64,000 nucleotides of DNA, taken from NCBI GenBank assembly GCA_036429605.1, contig CM071589.1, forward strand, positions 7,440,001 to 7,504,000, in the 5' to 3' direction. Each line of letters opens with the position of its first letter. The stretch's first letter is position 1. Positions 45,230 to 56,201 of the stretch are shown piece by piece. A model generated the notes under the pieces. It saw only the letters and a list, made by a program, of their open reading frames with translations, had not been told where the DNA came from and searched no databases. The translations under genes were made by a program, and so were the position numbers. This DNA is from Cladobotryum mycophilum. Lineage: Eukaryota; Ascomycota; Sordariomycetes; Hypocreales; Hypocreaceae.

Positions 45230-46690
45230 TTTGGCGGGTATGATAGGGAGTCTCGTTTAGTTGAAATTACTTTCTCGAGGTCTGGGATGTTGTGTGGAGA
45301 ACAATGTAGAAAACGAAATTCTCTCTCTATATTTATAACCGGGGATCCGCATGCCGCAAGGTATCATTAATCAATCTTTACCTCTTCATTTATTGCCCTT
45401 AATCGCTATAGCCTGAGTATTGTTTCCTGCATCATGTGACATAACCTATAACAAATATGCAAGCCGGAACTCTGCCGTCTTGGTCTTCCGGTGCATCGTT
45501 GCAGTCGTCCTTGAAGTGGAAAGTCCTCCACTTTAAGCGACACCGACAACGACCTTCCACATTTGTCTCACCAAAACAATTCCCAGCATATATTATATGT
45601 CGTTTTTGACGTGCTCGCTCATTGCCGGATATGGTCACTCACCTTGCTGACCAACATACCTAATGCATGGATGGGGGTCTTACTGGGATGAAGAAGGGCG
45701 GGGCCGCCAATTATCATTGAGGACATGTGAAGTCTGCCGCTCCTCTCCGCTGCTTGAGCGATTTATTATTTTCTCCGTCCCGGGTCAAAAAGGGTGTCGC
45801 TGATTAGCTCCACCGTAGACAGAAGCTGAAATTCTGTCTCCGCAAAAGTACGATGACTCTTCTATTCTTTCAAGCAAGTCTTAATCTTTGGGGGGCGATT
45901 AGTATGGTGGCACGAACGAAATCTTGGCTATTCTCGTAGCTAAGCGAGAAATTCTTTTCATCAGTCATATCCAAGGTATCGAGACATGTTAAGCATTGAG
46001 ACAAAGTGTAGAAGCGACATTCAGACTGGGGCGTCGCAGTTCATAGATAGACAGCCTATAATCAGTGAATACCGCATAGAGTTAGCTGTGAATACAACAA
46101 TTCATTGCAGAGCAGACATAAATAGTTGATTATATCGCAACCCTACCATCTGAAGCGCTCAAACGCTGTCATTGCCGCTATACATGCAGAACCACCATCT
46201 GCTCGCCCAAATCCCCACCTGTGTTACGGATCTCCTCAAGATCCATTTATATGACGGACATAACAAACAAACAGGGGCTAGAATATACTGAAGACGTCCT
46301 GTTCGAATGATAACTCTTGCGCCATGACCCGTTGCGACTGTTCCTACACCATGCATGCTGTCAAGGAACCGAACTTTCAATAGGTCATGTGGCCTATCAC
46401 GTGAGATATCAGCTGTATAAATATATATGGCATTAGTGAGTTTTTGAGGAAGGAGACGTTAATACATTTGTTGCATTGGGTTCTAGCTGCTAGTTTACAG
46501 TGACTCTCTCGTGAACCACCAGCTGTACTACAGCCTTCGGGTTCCTACACTCTTCTTCACATACCCCCAGTCTCTAATGAACTTATGCTAATCTTTACAA
46601 CCCATTATTTTTGTTTATAGATATCTCATTACGTGGACCCTTCTTATCTAAAATTTCATCCATAAGGGATAAGGGTAGCTGTGTAATCAT
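45230..46690. other. Intergenic, no supported gene
   Basis: A 1.46-kb gap between the monooxygenase promoter side and the end of the knottin-repeat gene. Only short open frames (68 and 73 codons on the minus strand). Confidence 0.45.
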
Positions 46691-47232
46691 TATTTATGCC
46701 AACAAGAAACCCAAAAATCACAGATCACTAGACTTAATAACACACGTGTCATCAACGCACTCAAGTCCCTCACAGCATGGCTCAGTTGAGCAGTTACCTA
46801 GAAACGTCAATCTTCGTATGTGGGGAGGTCATGAGGTCGGTGTGGCGACATACCGAACAACTCAGAGCAGTTATCCTCAACAATGCATGTATCATCGACA
46901 CATGTCAGTCCTTTACAGCAATCATCATCGGCACAGCTCGCTGACGTTTGTCGTCAGTATGATGCACTTTAATATATATCTGACTGCCTACTTACCGAAC
47001 AAGCCAGGGCACTCATCAGGCACGCAGGTGTCATCAACGCACTTCAGTCCCTCACAGCATTTATCCTCGGCACAATTCCCTGAGGGTATCATTAGCATCG
47101 GGTTACATACGCCACATATATGAGCTTTGCAGGCTTACCTAGAAATCCAGGGCATTCCTCACGCTTTGAGATGGAGGCATGAGAGGAAGTGATCAAGCTG
47201 GTAAGAAGGAGAAAAGTAGCTGTGAACTTCAT
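46691..47232 (-). CDS. Secreted protein with three tandem knottin-like repeats
   Basis: Four short exons (47232-47139, 47079-46996, 46940-46854, 46797-46691) with introns of 59, 55 and 56 nt, all GT-AG with clear CTAAT/CTGAC-type branch points, encode 123 residues. No exon is long enough to stand out as an open frame. A signal peptide (MKFTATFLLLTSLITSSHA) is followed by a Kex2-type dibasic site (SISKR). Three repeats follow, each with identical spacing C-x6-C-x4-C-C-x4-C-x4-C, for example CPGFLGNCAEDKCCEGLKC then VDDTC. This is the inhibitor-cystine-knot spacing: 18 cysteines, nine likely disulphides. Every intron is phase 1 and cuts each repeat at the same place, between its first and second Cys. 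The C-terminal 16 residues are less certain. Function unknown; an apoplastic effector, inhibitor or defence peptide is possible. Confidence 0.82.
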
Positions 47233-47336
47233 GATTTACGAGCGATGAGGTGCGGTTCCGTAGGGAGCTTGAGCAAATAGAAATAAGTCGTTGTCTAAAG
47301 AAAGAGTACAAGTTCCAACGAAGAATGGGAAGGCCT

Positions 47337-47343
47337 CTTTATA
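47337..47343 (-). promoter_or_regulatory. TATA box of the knottin-repeat gene
   Basis: On the minus strand this reads TATAAAG, about 105 bp upstream of the ATG at 47232. The position is usual for a strongly expressed fungal secreted-protein gene. Confidence 0.5.
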
Positions 47344-50300
47344 ATGTATTACAGGCTAGGGGAGGATTACGTGTGAAAAATACGACTAAAGCCAGGAGCT
47401 CAAGCCATGCCACGTCCTATACTATTTCCATGTCGACCGCCTTACGCAGACAGCCCAGTGTCTTATTTAGATGGCCAATCAGTTGTATTCTTATCGAGCA
47501 TACATGGCCTGATGGCGGCGGAGAGAGACACCAGCCGATGAATGGTGTCCAGGGGGCATTCCGACATGATTAGCAGAGTGTCCTACCACCTCTGCCATTC
47601 TCGCGGTGTAACCCATCCAAAGTAAGAAGATGTCACGTCAGGGTTGGATCACAGTCAAAGTGTGCACTGTTACTTGAAATGCGACAAAAGAAGGTTATTA
47701 TACTTTGGCCCTGATTATGCATGTTTCTCACAAAAACTGTCTGCGAGGGGCGTTGTTTGCTTGCCTTGCTACTGATCCGTTCGTCGTTGGCCAGTGAGCA
47801 AACACCAGCGGCTTGGGTTCTATAGCCCCGAGTAAACTTCAAGGATACCAACTCCTCTACCACCAAACATACTTACGTATTGCTGCAGTATTATGTAGTG
47901 TCTACTCCGTATGGAGTATAGCTGTGTGACGCGGGTCATCGGCTCTCCACACATATGTGCACCGACTGACCGATGTTATGTTTCACTTCTCCTGGGTTGT
48001 CTGGTCTTAGCTGCTTCGTATCACAACCATGCGGGGAAAACGTGGTCCCGCGAGAGAATAAGTTTGTAATTTATGGCTTTCATATCCCCCCTCCCAGTTC
48101 ACACTGGGCAAGTCCCCAATTCATCTCGGCATTTTGCAATTCTGTAGCACAATTATTTGCCATCCTCTATCCAAGGGAAGACAGCGGCGCTTCGACCGGA
48201 TAATCAACAAGGGGTGAATGGATTAGCGATAAGCCGTCACTGCAGTACAAGTGGCTAAGGCATGTCGCACCAGACTTAGTAATACGATGTGACAGTGACA
48301 GACAAGAGAGGTAAGGAGGTATTACTCAGACACTGGACTGCTCATTTTTATGACGTTATAAAGGTAGGAGATGAAACACCATTGCTCGAAGCATTCGGTC
48401 CTGATTGTTGAGCGCTCATGAAGTTCTCAAATCGCCTTCAATTTCCCTCGTCGCCACGCATTTCTCTCATCTCCCTAGACTTCTCTCGTCACTCTACATT
48501 CCTGATGCTCTGAAGGCCTCTCGTTACCATGGCAACTCACACAAATCTGTAATCTGAAAGGCTAACCTATAGTTCGCTTGCAACCGAAAACGGGGAACGT
48601 GAATTCATAGAAACCATCGTCCATTTGTCCAACAATCAACTGGACCTCACGAATTCGCTCTTGTGTATACTTCAAGTAACTTCCCACAATGCCTATGGTG
48701 CAATAGAGAGCCCGTCGCACATATCGTTGATAACGACGCGACAAAATGTTGGGAGCTTTTGGTGGTTCTCGCAATTTGCTTTTTGTATGGGTCTTGATGT
48801 CGGCATTCCACTGATAATCAGACGTTAGTAAATGTGTTTCTAGCTGCATGACAGTAGGGAAGGAATGTCAGTCAATGCCACCTTGAGATGTAGGATGTGG
48901 ATGAATTGGGGAAGTTTTTGTTTTGTTTTGTTTTGCCATCATTATTTCTCTTTCTCTCTTCTGTTGTTATGGAACCTCAGGCACCCGCCAGTCCGGCAAT
49001 TGGTGATTTATGGCAAGTAATTGACGGGGAAAAGGCAGCAATGCACCTGCCGTGTTGTAAAACAGCCTTGCACAGTCAGTACTGTTGTATTCACCAACCA
49101 CCTCCCAAAATACCAGAGCTGGGTAGTATCACCAAAATTTTGGCCAAGCGCAAACACCTAGCAGGGCCAGCCACAAGGCTAATTGATGAGGATGGTCATG
49201 TTCTCTATGCTATCCAACCAACTCCAAAAAGCAGACTGTGATGTTTGTTCAATAAATCAGACTGCTTCGTATTCTAACTTCTCGATACGAAGCATGTTGA
49301 TGTACCGTAGCGACGCTCACCCCCCAACCGTGTAAGTCTAACGAATTTCCTCCTAGGTAAGTGTTTGTCACGAGAGCTAGCATGTTTACTTGCCTAAGAC
49401 GGACATCCCCCACCCTACTCGTGAGCTTGAAGCTGAGGACAACCATGCCTCAGTAATGGCGATGAATAATTCTTGAACCAATAGATAAAACGAACATAAA
49501 TGATTGATTGAACTTAGCTATCTAAGTGTGGGGGAATTGTGTGCCTTATGAACTGGAGGTACCTCGGATAACGCTCAGATAGCGGTAAATTAGCCTGAAT
49601 TAAAGTACCAATGGTTTTCCTTGCACAGACCCGCAATTTCTACCATACACTCCAACAATAATAAACCTACCACTCCCCATCTAGCATGTCATATTTATGG
49701 GCCTTGAGAATATCCACCATCTTCTAGTCGACGGAATTCTAGCCCGCGGTGTCGTGAACAATGAGATAGCAACGATCGCGTCGCCTTTGGTGGCATTTTT
49801 CGTTCTGAGTGGCGTAAGTACAAGACAATCAATCATCTCTAAGATAGTTTCGTCTTCTTTGGCCACAACCTCCGACTTTATGACCAGCTTTTTGGTGGCC
49901 TCCAAAGTGGTCGTAAGAGTCATCTTGTCAATTGTCTCTACCATCTTCGAGGGCGAAATTGTCTGATTGCAGAAGTTTCTCTGCCAGGCTGCTCGTTTGT
50001 GGGCTTAAACGGCTGTCATCTTGCATTTGAGTGACATACCACCCAAGTCGCTTCGCAGTCCCGTCTTCGCTTCGGGGGATCCTTAGCTTAAATCTACGGG
50101 TGATAACATGTTCGACGGTTTTCTGTACTACATAGCATGCTACGCCGGAGAAAAAGGTCCTTGGCAAATTAAATTCGACTTGGAAAATATTATGACAGTT
50201 TCTTCGTAGTATGTGATCAAGGACGAGCCATCGCGTTGTTCTTAGCTGTTTATCAGATTGGTAATCTCGCTGACCATCGACCACCCCCCGTCTCCTTTGT

Positions 50301-50695
50301 TTTAATTATTATTCTGGGCTGTGTTTTACAATATAGCTTAGAATTTGACCAGAGGCGAATACCTACATAGTGGTTACTGTATGGGACAAGACATCACCAT
50401 TATCGACGAATGATGGTTCTCAGCCGTGCGCTCTCTCCAACAACACCCTCAAAGCTCGACCCCACAACGGGCGAAATAATTGGTGCAAAGCGGCCAAAGC
50501 AGTGACGATGCAAACCCCTTGCGGTTTAGCTCTCTCCGTCTCAGACGATGACTGTTCACGATCTTATACAAGAGGGAGAAGGGTGCTATCAACAAACTGC
50601 GGGACGGGTCGGTTCCTGCTCAGCAGAGCGTTGGTTCCACCCGAGAAGCTGGATTGCGCGTTAATTCATGCATCCATACTCCTCTATTAGTCCAA
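47344..50695. other. Intergenic, weak open frames only
   Basis: 3.35 kb without a supported gene. A 90-codon piece from the ATG at 48969 (+), a 95-codon frame at 48562-48849 (-) and two abutting frames at 49681-50284 (-) look slightly protein-like but have no domain. The last two could be parts of one degraded gene, since the downstream frame resumes directly where the first ends near 49940. Confidence 0.35.
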
Positions 50696-51007
50696 AAAGA
50701 GAGACAAGCATTGGATGGTGGTGCGATGATTCATCCTACACCATACCAAACTAAAAGCTTCATCTCAAGAGACAGACAAGTATTGTATGGCAGTACGTTG
50801 AGTCAGCCTACGTCAGACAATGTTAAAACTTGGTCTCAGTCGCAGTGATTAGAATCGTGATTCAGAGACACACAAGCATTAGATGGCGGTTCGTTAAGTC
50901 AACCTACATCATGCTAAATCAACAGCTTAGTCTCAAGAGATATACAAGTATTGGATGATGGCACGACAAGCCAACGTACATCATACCATGTTCACAACTT
51001 GGTCTCC
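50696..51007. repeat. Diverged minisatellite, four copies of about 72 bp
   Basis: Copies begin near 50697, 50768, 50863 and 50936. Each starts with agaga(c/t)a(g/c/t)acaag and a near-common attggatgg block, then has a catcata-type middle and ends in a ctt(g/a)gtctc box. About 23 bp of unrelated sequence separates copies 2 and 3. No coding potential is seen. Confidence 0.75.
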
Positions 51008-51828
51008 ATGGATACACATGACAGCCAGCACTTTGAGCTCGGCAAATGGAAAAATCCCTCCAAAAGCTTGCCACGTTAACTCATCAGTAAAGTGATTGCC
51101 GTTGGCGAAGCATCTGGGTGCAATGCCTGACCGTGATGCTTGATCAGCAGGCATTCGCGGGCAACGAAAACGGACCCTGCAACCTCCACATGGTGTTGCC
51201 TGGGAACCTGACTGTGTATACAGCTAGAGCCAATGCAGAGACGCGAGATAGGTGGACATTTGGTCTTTGTTGAATCAATGAGGGAACAAACATTCTGCCA
51301 TTGGCATGCCAAAACTTTGATCTATATGCGGGTGCTATCACTGGGTCACCCAAAGCTGCGCTTGCCCGACTGCTACTCATTAATTGCAAGTCAAAAAGAC
51401 TATCTTCACGAATAAAGCTCTTGTCAAACTCTTTGCAATATTTTTCTGATATGTATACAGCTTGCCGCCCATGATTGTTCTAAGCTCAGACTCTCAGACC
51501 AACTTTTCTACATCCTCAGTGAGCGTCTGCGAACAGCAACTTCTACAAGCTCACAAACAGCAGCATCAGAATCATACAACTTGTTCAGGAAGACTGAGAT
51601 CATGAATCAACATGAATTCCATCTTCAATTTATTTATGGAGCTGCCCTTTGAATAAAGACTCCATATGGGAGTGCGCTTTGACACCTTTGGGCGAGAGTC
51701 GGCCTGGCGCTCACTTCTTCTCGGTCTCAAACACTCAGGAAGATGGAGGTATGTGGAGAGCATGTTCGGAATCCAAAGCTATCATTGAGAAACACTATAG
51801 TGACCTCAATCAACAATGAAAATCGCAG

Positions 51829-52579
51829 ATGCCAGGCGAAGATCCGAAGAGCATGAGCCAGGCTTTACCTTTTTTTGATCTCTCGTCTGGAAGCCTATCT
51901 GAGGTATGCGTATCAAGCATCGCTCCTCATGAAAAGGGGATGTGGCATTTTACGATGCACCCTAATGGAGACCTTGTTTGCTTGCAGCCGTTGAACTTAA
52001 GCATCATAAAATGGGGGAAACATCGGTAGGTGGTTCAAGAAAGCCTGTGTTAATTAATTACTTTGGCAGCCTAAATGGATTTTGCAATTTTGCGATAGAA
52101 TACGACCCGAGCTGGAACGACGTCGGCGATGAAATAGATGTGTATTCAATTTTGGAGGAGAAGAGCTACCGAGGTTACTTCATGCGAGCTCTTGAATTCA
52201 TGGGCAATAAATCCATGTCAACATGCGCAGGTGGTCACATCTGGCTCATTGACAGCCCCCCAAAAAAATAACCGTAATAGATGAGGTGGAAAGTAGTGCT
52301 GTTAAAAAGAAATGTAAGAAATTTTATGGGATGCGCAAAACTTTTACCAAGGTCAACAAACATTCCCAGCAGAACTACAAATCTGGCTCACATGGATCGT
52401 TATTAGACTTCTTGGAAAAGCCCAAGATGACGCTTCTGGAGGATGGACTAGGTTCAATCGAATTTTGGTCTCATCTTAAAAATGATGGCGATGACTGCTA
52501 TACTGAGGATCAGTATAGCTATGAGTACTGCTTCGCACACAGCGTTGGAGTTCAGGCATGCGGGGCGGCAGTTGACTGA
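51829..52579 (+). CDS. Unknown protein, frame broken at two homopolymers
   Basis: The first frame runs from the ATG at 51829 to KWGKHR at 52029. A second continues as GETSVGGSRKPVLINYF to a stop at 52269. A third continues as ITVIDEVESSAVKKK to 52579. The breaks fall at a G5 run (52013-52017) and a C6A7 run (52256-52268). One extra base in each would give a single 250-residue protein. No intron solves the first break: no donor in the right phase exists. I recognise no domain; the protein is acidic, rich in aromatic residues (NYFGSLNGFCNFAIEYD) and has a basic patch (KKKCKKFYG). No signal peptide. It could be a true gene with sequence errors, or a decaying one. Confidence 0.5.
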
Positions 52580-53530
52580 AGATCATGCTCTCTTTTTCAA
52601 CTAAAGTCGTCTCGAGATTCGTGGGAGATATACAAGGAATGCTTCATGTTGCGCATGGATGACTATTTGCGCAAAACATGCCAAGAAGTGGCAAGGGGAA
52701 GATCCCAGGGTGTGGGATAGACGACATAAGTCGACAGACAATGTTGCAGTGTTAACTCTTCGCGGTTACATTGATCAACACCGGTTGGGACTTAGTTTGC
52801 TAATTTTGTCTGTGTCGTTTTCGACCCGGTGCTTCCTCTGACGTCTGTTGAGACAACATTGACTGCTAATTCTGGGGCGTAACTACATTCTCTCAATAAT
52901 GCCGAGCCAATTGTCTAGATTGAAGTACATTAAAGGGGAGGTCACTACTCTGTAGTGTTGCGTTGATCTCACTAACTCAGGAGCATTTCCTACGCGACAT
53001 GTCTCAGTAATCTCAAGTGGCAAAGCCTGCTGACTTGTCTCTACATCATAGCAACAGAGCTAAGAAACAAGCTGAAGAACAGTGAGACTAATCTTCGTAC
53101 AGGGTAAAGCTGTAAAATAGCTGATCTTGTTTGCTTTTTGCACGCTATCGATAGGTACGGTCCTCTGACAAGACTCGGCTTTCTTCTAATCTACGGAGTG
53201 ACGCAGCCTCCTTTTGTATGCCATCTCGTCCTATTCTAGATTAATAAGACATGCATAGTGGATAGGAAGGTCACTGGGTATCTTAGCGAGCCTTAATAAG
53301 GTGACTGCACTAGTTGGGAAGTTCTACGGTATTACAAGAATAACATCAGGGGAAAGAATGCAATATTTTCTTTATAACACTGGCATCGTCCCAACTCCCA
53401 GCCAGAAGAAAGAACAAGGCCCCGCCCAACGCTACTCAGAAAAATTCATTCTCTCTTATTGAACACTGCAAGCTTGCTTGTCAGCATCACAATCACGGCC
53501 ACACATTTAACTCAACAAAGACCTGTTGAT
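52580..53530. other. Intergenic, no supported gene
   Basis: About 950 bp upstream of the small secreted protein gene, with no coding signal. Confidence 0.4.
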
Positions 53531-53580
53531 GTAAGTACGACTGACAAGCATGGCACTTGCATACACTAACATCAAGGCAG
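53531..53580 (+). other. Probable 5'-UTR intron
   Basis: A 50-nt stretch with donor GTAAGT, branch-like CACTAAC and acceptor GGCAG lies 22 bp upstream of the ATG of the cysteine-rich protein gene, so it is probably a leader intron. Confidence 0.5.
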
Positions 53581-53602
53581 TACTTTTGCTCAATCAGCCA
53601 TA

Positions 53603-53887
53603 ATGGTCAAGGCATTCTCATTCGTATTTACATTGGCTTGTCTAGCCACAGTCAACGCTGTTTGTCGGAACGCTTGCACTTCTGTTTCCGAGAAGGATGG
53701 AAGATGCTATTATTCCTGCGCTGCAGCATGCAATGCACCGGCTACCAGCCACCGCAATCAATTCTTGGACAAACTCAAGGCCCATCAGTTTGAGTGCAAG
53801 CCCAACGGATCGGCTGGCTTGTCTTGTGCCAAGACCCCGGATTTTGGATCGTGTGGCTCTCATAAACAGACATGCGGCACTTGTTAG
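53603..53887 (+). CDS. Small secreted cysteine-rich protein, effector-like
   Basis: 94 residues, intronless in the coding part. The signal peptide is MVKAFSFVFTLACLATVNA, cleaved before VCRNAC. The mature part of about 75 residues has ten cysteines (VCRNAC, RCYYSCAAAC, FECK, LSCAK, GSCGS, TCGTC), so up to five disulphides. It ends in CGTC, which resembles a CxxC redox pair but is at the C-terminus. No homologous family comes to mind. Small cysteine-rich secreted proteins of this kind are common effector or antimicrobial candidates in fungi. The leader has a likely intron at 53531-53580. The frame has a normal ATG context and good third-position variety. Confidence 0.78.
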   Translation: MVKAFSFVFTLACLATVNAVCRNACTSVSEKDGRCYYSCAAACNAPATSHRNQFLDKLKAHQFECKPNGSAGLSCAKTPDFGSCGSHKQTCGTC

Positions 53888-54341
53888 TTAGATATTGGTT
53901 AAGAGTAGAGTGGTTTGTATTGTTTGTATAGTAGACTAGGCAGGACACCTAGCATGGCTTCATGTTAGCAGAATAGCCCAATCACACTGAGAGGTTTCTT
54001 ATCACGTTGGCCGTTTTCCCCGAAAGAATGCTCAGAGTAATAGTTTTGTTTGAGTGTTGTGTAAGAGCTGGAGCTCTAATGAATAGAAAACAGAATCTGG
54101 GGCACTGCATATTGTCCCTTTTAGTGATCCTTTGGATACTTGTACTTGAGCTGACATGACCTCGGCGTGCGTTTAGGTCATCACAACTAGATGTGCCAGA
54201 CCAGTCGAGTGAAAAGGCATCCCATGACAAAGTATATATAAAAGACCATTAGCTGCCTCTTCCGCCGTTTTGCGGGAAGGTAGGAACCACGGGAATAACT
54301 AAATATCTATCATCCCAGACTCCCAGTATCCTTCACTTTCT
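53888..54341. other. Convergent spacer
   Basis: About 450 bp between the small secreted protein gene (+) and the phospholipase D-like gene (-), with no gene seen. Confidence 0.4.
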
Positions 54342-56201
54342 TTAGCATCCCCCCACGCCTTTGAACAGAGCCTCTACTTGGCCTGGATTGCCCATATAGC
54401 CTTTTCCAGGATTACCCGCTGCATCCCTCCAGATACCATCCTTTGATACTCTCCCAAAAAGCTTGGTATTCTGATTTCTCTCAATGCCTTCTCGCCACTT
54501 CTCGCAGATCTCTTGGCTATCGACCATGATGTTTATCTCCTGGCTATGAAACCATGATTGAGTATCCTGGTTACCGCTGCCTTGTATTCCTACGGTATTG
54601 TCTACGATGAGCAGCTTGATGTGACAGGCACGCGATTTAAAGGATTGGTGAATGGGGTGATCTTGGTCCTTTCCGACATAATTGTAGACATGTAACAACT
54701 TCCACTCCGGTCCATCAGGCGGAAGGGACGCGAGGAGGGCTTGCGCTACCTGATCATTCGTTCCGCCTTGCCCAGGAATGATCTCCCCGGCATCGTTGTA
54801 TCCAAAGCATACATAATATGTCACTTCGACCCCGCGCTTTAGAGCGGAAACGAGCGCAGGCATCAAGGGTTCGGCGTTCAAGTCTGGCGTCTGGATAAAA
54901 ATATGTTGTTTAGCGTTGCGAATTAATGACAGCCATGCCTCATTCTGAGGCACATTGACGTTTTTGGAATCAACACAGCCATATGGTGGGCGTGATACGA
55001 GAGCCATGGGAACGGGATACGTGGTTCCTGTTGAAATGTAAGGCGTCATTTCTTCGCCAGCAGAAATGTCTGGTCCAGTGGGCTCAATTGGATTCTTGAC
55101 TGCAAGGTTAAGTTGACGGTTGACTGCCTGCAGACGGGTTTCGTCAGGCTTGGTGGAATAACAAGATTGTATTCGATCAATCTCAGTGGAGAGGTTGGCG
55201 TCGTAGTGGGAATCTTGCGGCGTGTGCTCTGGTAATGCTGTGTGAGCATGGCCATTTACTGCGATTTCGACTGGATCCCTGCCTTGACCGCGCTCAAGGT
55301 AAACTGGCTCCTTGCTGGCTGTTGGCAAGCCACCCTCGGTCGCCGGAGCATCATGCGACGGAAGGAATGGGGTTAAAGCGTTGTTCCATGTTATCAGCGC
55401 CGTGTCATAGACGCTGTCCACTATTGGCCCTTCCACATGCGCCATCATCTCCATGTTGGAGTTGTCTTCGATGTTGTTGCTCATGATGGCGGCAATCTTT
55501 CGATCTACGATGCAGAATTTTGCGTGCAGCGTGCCCAAGACCATGCGATGTAGACTGACGACTTGAAAGTCGAGATTTGGGATTTCTTCGGGGGACGGCA
55601 ATTGAATCGACTTGGCCGTATATGTTGCGGGCTTCACAAACTGATGGGAATCCATGAGATTTGAGTATGATGCCTTGTCGTACATTATCTTGACTACTAC
55701 TCGCTGCCCCCGCTGTCCAGCTCGTCTTGAAAGCTCAATCAAGGCCTTCTTTATGAGCTGTTGAGCGACGGAAGGCGACCACGCACATGTAATAAAAAAG
55801 ACCTCTCTTTCGGCGCGTACAATGAGGTTTGAGCAATGGCGAATGATGTCGGCCAGTGGCGCAATAATTGTCAGAGGTATTGTTCCGTGAGATCCCATTA
55901 ATGGAGGGGACACCACTCCTGACAAAGGGTCTGCATCTAAGCAATTCAGGGAATCTGCAAAGGCATGCAAGAAGAGAGGGCTTGGCATCGTTGGACCCCA
56001 GCGACCACATTTGAACGCTGATTCCAATTCTTCGGAGGACGATGCTGGTCGGTCTCTGTTGGGTATCTGGTGGACGTCTTTCTTGTGGTGCCCATACAGG
56101 CGCTTGACGGCCTCTCCCGGCGCCACCGTTGGATCGTTGGCCAGTATAGAGCTGACTGTCTCTGCTTCTTGGCACAGTCTGACGACATGTTGAGAAACCA
56201 T
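54342..56201 (-). CDS. Phospholipase D-superfamily protein with two HKD motifs
   Basis: Intronless, 619 residues from the ATG at 56201 (MVSQHVVRL); upstream in-frame codons are not ATG. The first HKD motif is HAKFCIVDRKIAAIMSNNIEDNSN (H-x-K-x4-D). The second is CHIKLLIVDNTVGIQGSGNQDTQSW. Both keep the His, Lys and Asp, so the phosphatidyltransferase/phosphodiesterase site should be active. The layout, with a long insert between motifs and no PX/PH or C2 domain, resembles fungal PLD-like and cardiolipin-synthase-like proteins, not the large SPO14-type enzyme. Expected substrates are phospholipids or a phosphodiester. No signal peptide or transmembrane segment is obvious, so it is likely cytosolic or peripheral to membranes. 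Confidence 0.93.
   Translation of the reverse strand: MVSQHVVRLCQEAETVSSILANDPTVAPGEAVKRLYGHHKKDVHQIPNRDRPASSSEELESAFKCGRWGPTMPSPLFLHAFADSLNCLDADPLSGVVSPPLMGSHGTIPLTIIAPLADIIRHCSNLIVRAEREVFFITCAWSPSVAQQLIKKALIELSRRAGQRGQRVVVKIMYDKASYSNLMDSHQFVKPATYTAKSIQLPSPEEIPNLDFQVVSLHRMVLGTLHAKFCIVDRKIAAIMSNNIEDNSNMEMMAHVEGPIVDSVYDTALITWNNALTPFLPSHDAPATEGGLPTASKEPVYLERGQGRDPVEIAVNGHAHTALPEHTPQDSHYDANLSTEIDRIQSCYSTKPDETRLQAVNRQLNLAVKNPIEPTGPDISAGEEMTPYISTGTTYPVPMALVSRPPYGCVDSKNVNVPQNEAWLSLIRNAKQHIFIQTPDLNAEPLMPALVSALKRGVEVTYYVCFGYNDAGEIIPGQGGTNDQVAQALLASLPPDGPEWKLLHVYNYVGKDQDHPIHQSFKSRACHIKLLIVDNTVGIQGSGNQDTQSWFHSQEINIMVDSQEICEKWREGIERNQNTKLFGRVSKDGIWRDAAGNPGKGYMGNPGQVEALFKGVGGC

Noticed and set aside
46611..47123. 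A 170-codon plus-strand open frame
   Set aside because: It is antisense to the knottin-repeat gene; its regular threonine/histidine pattern is the complement of the cysteine repeats.
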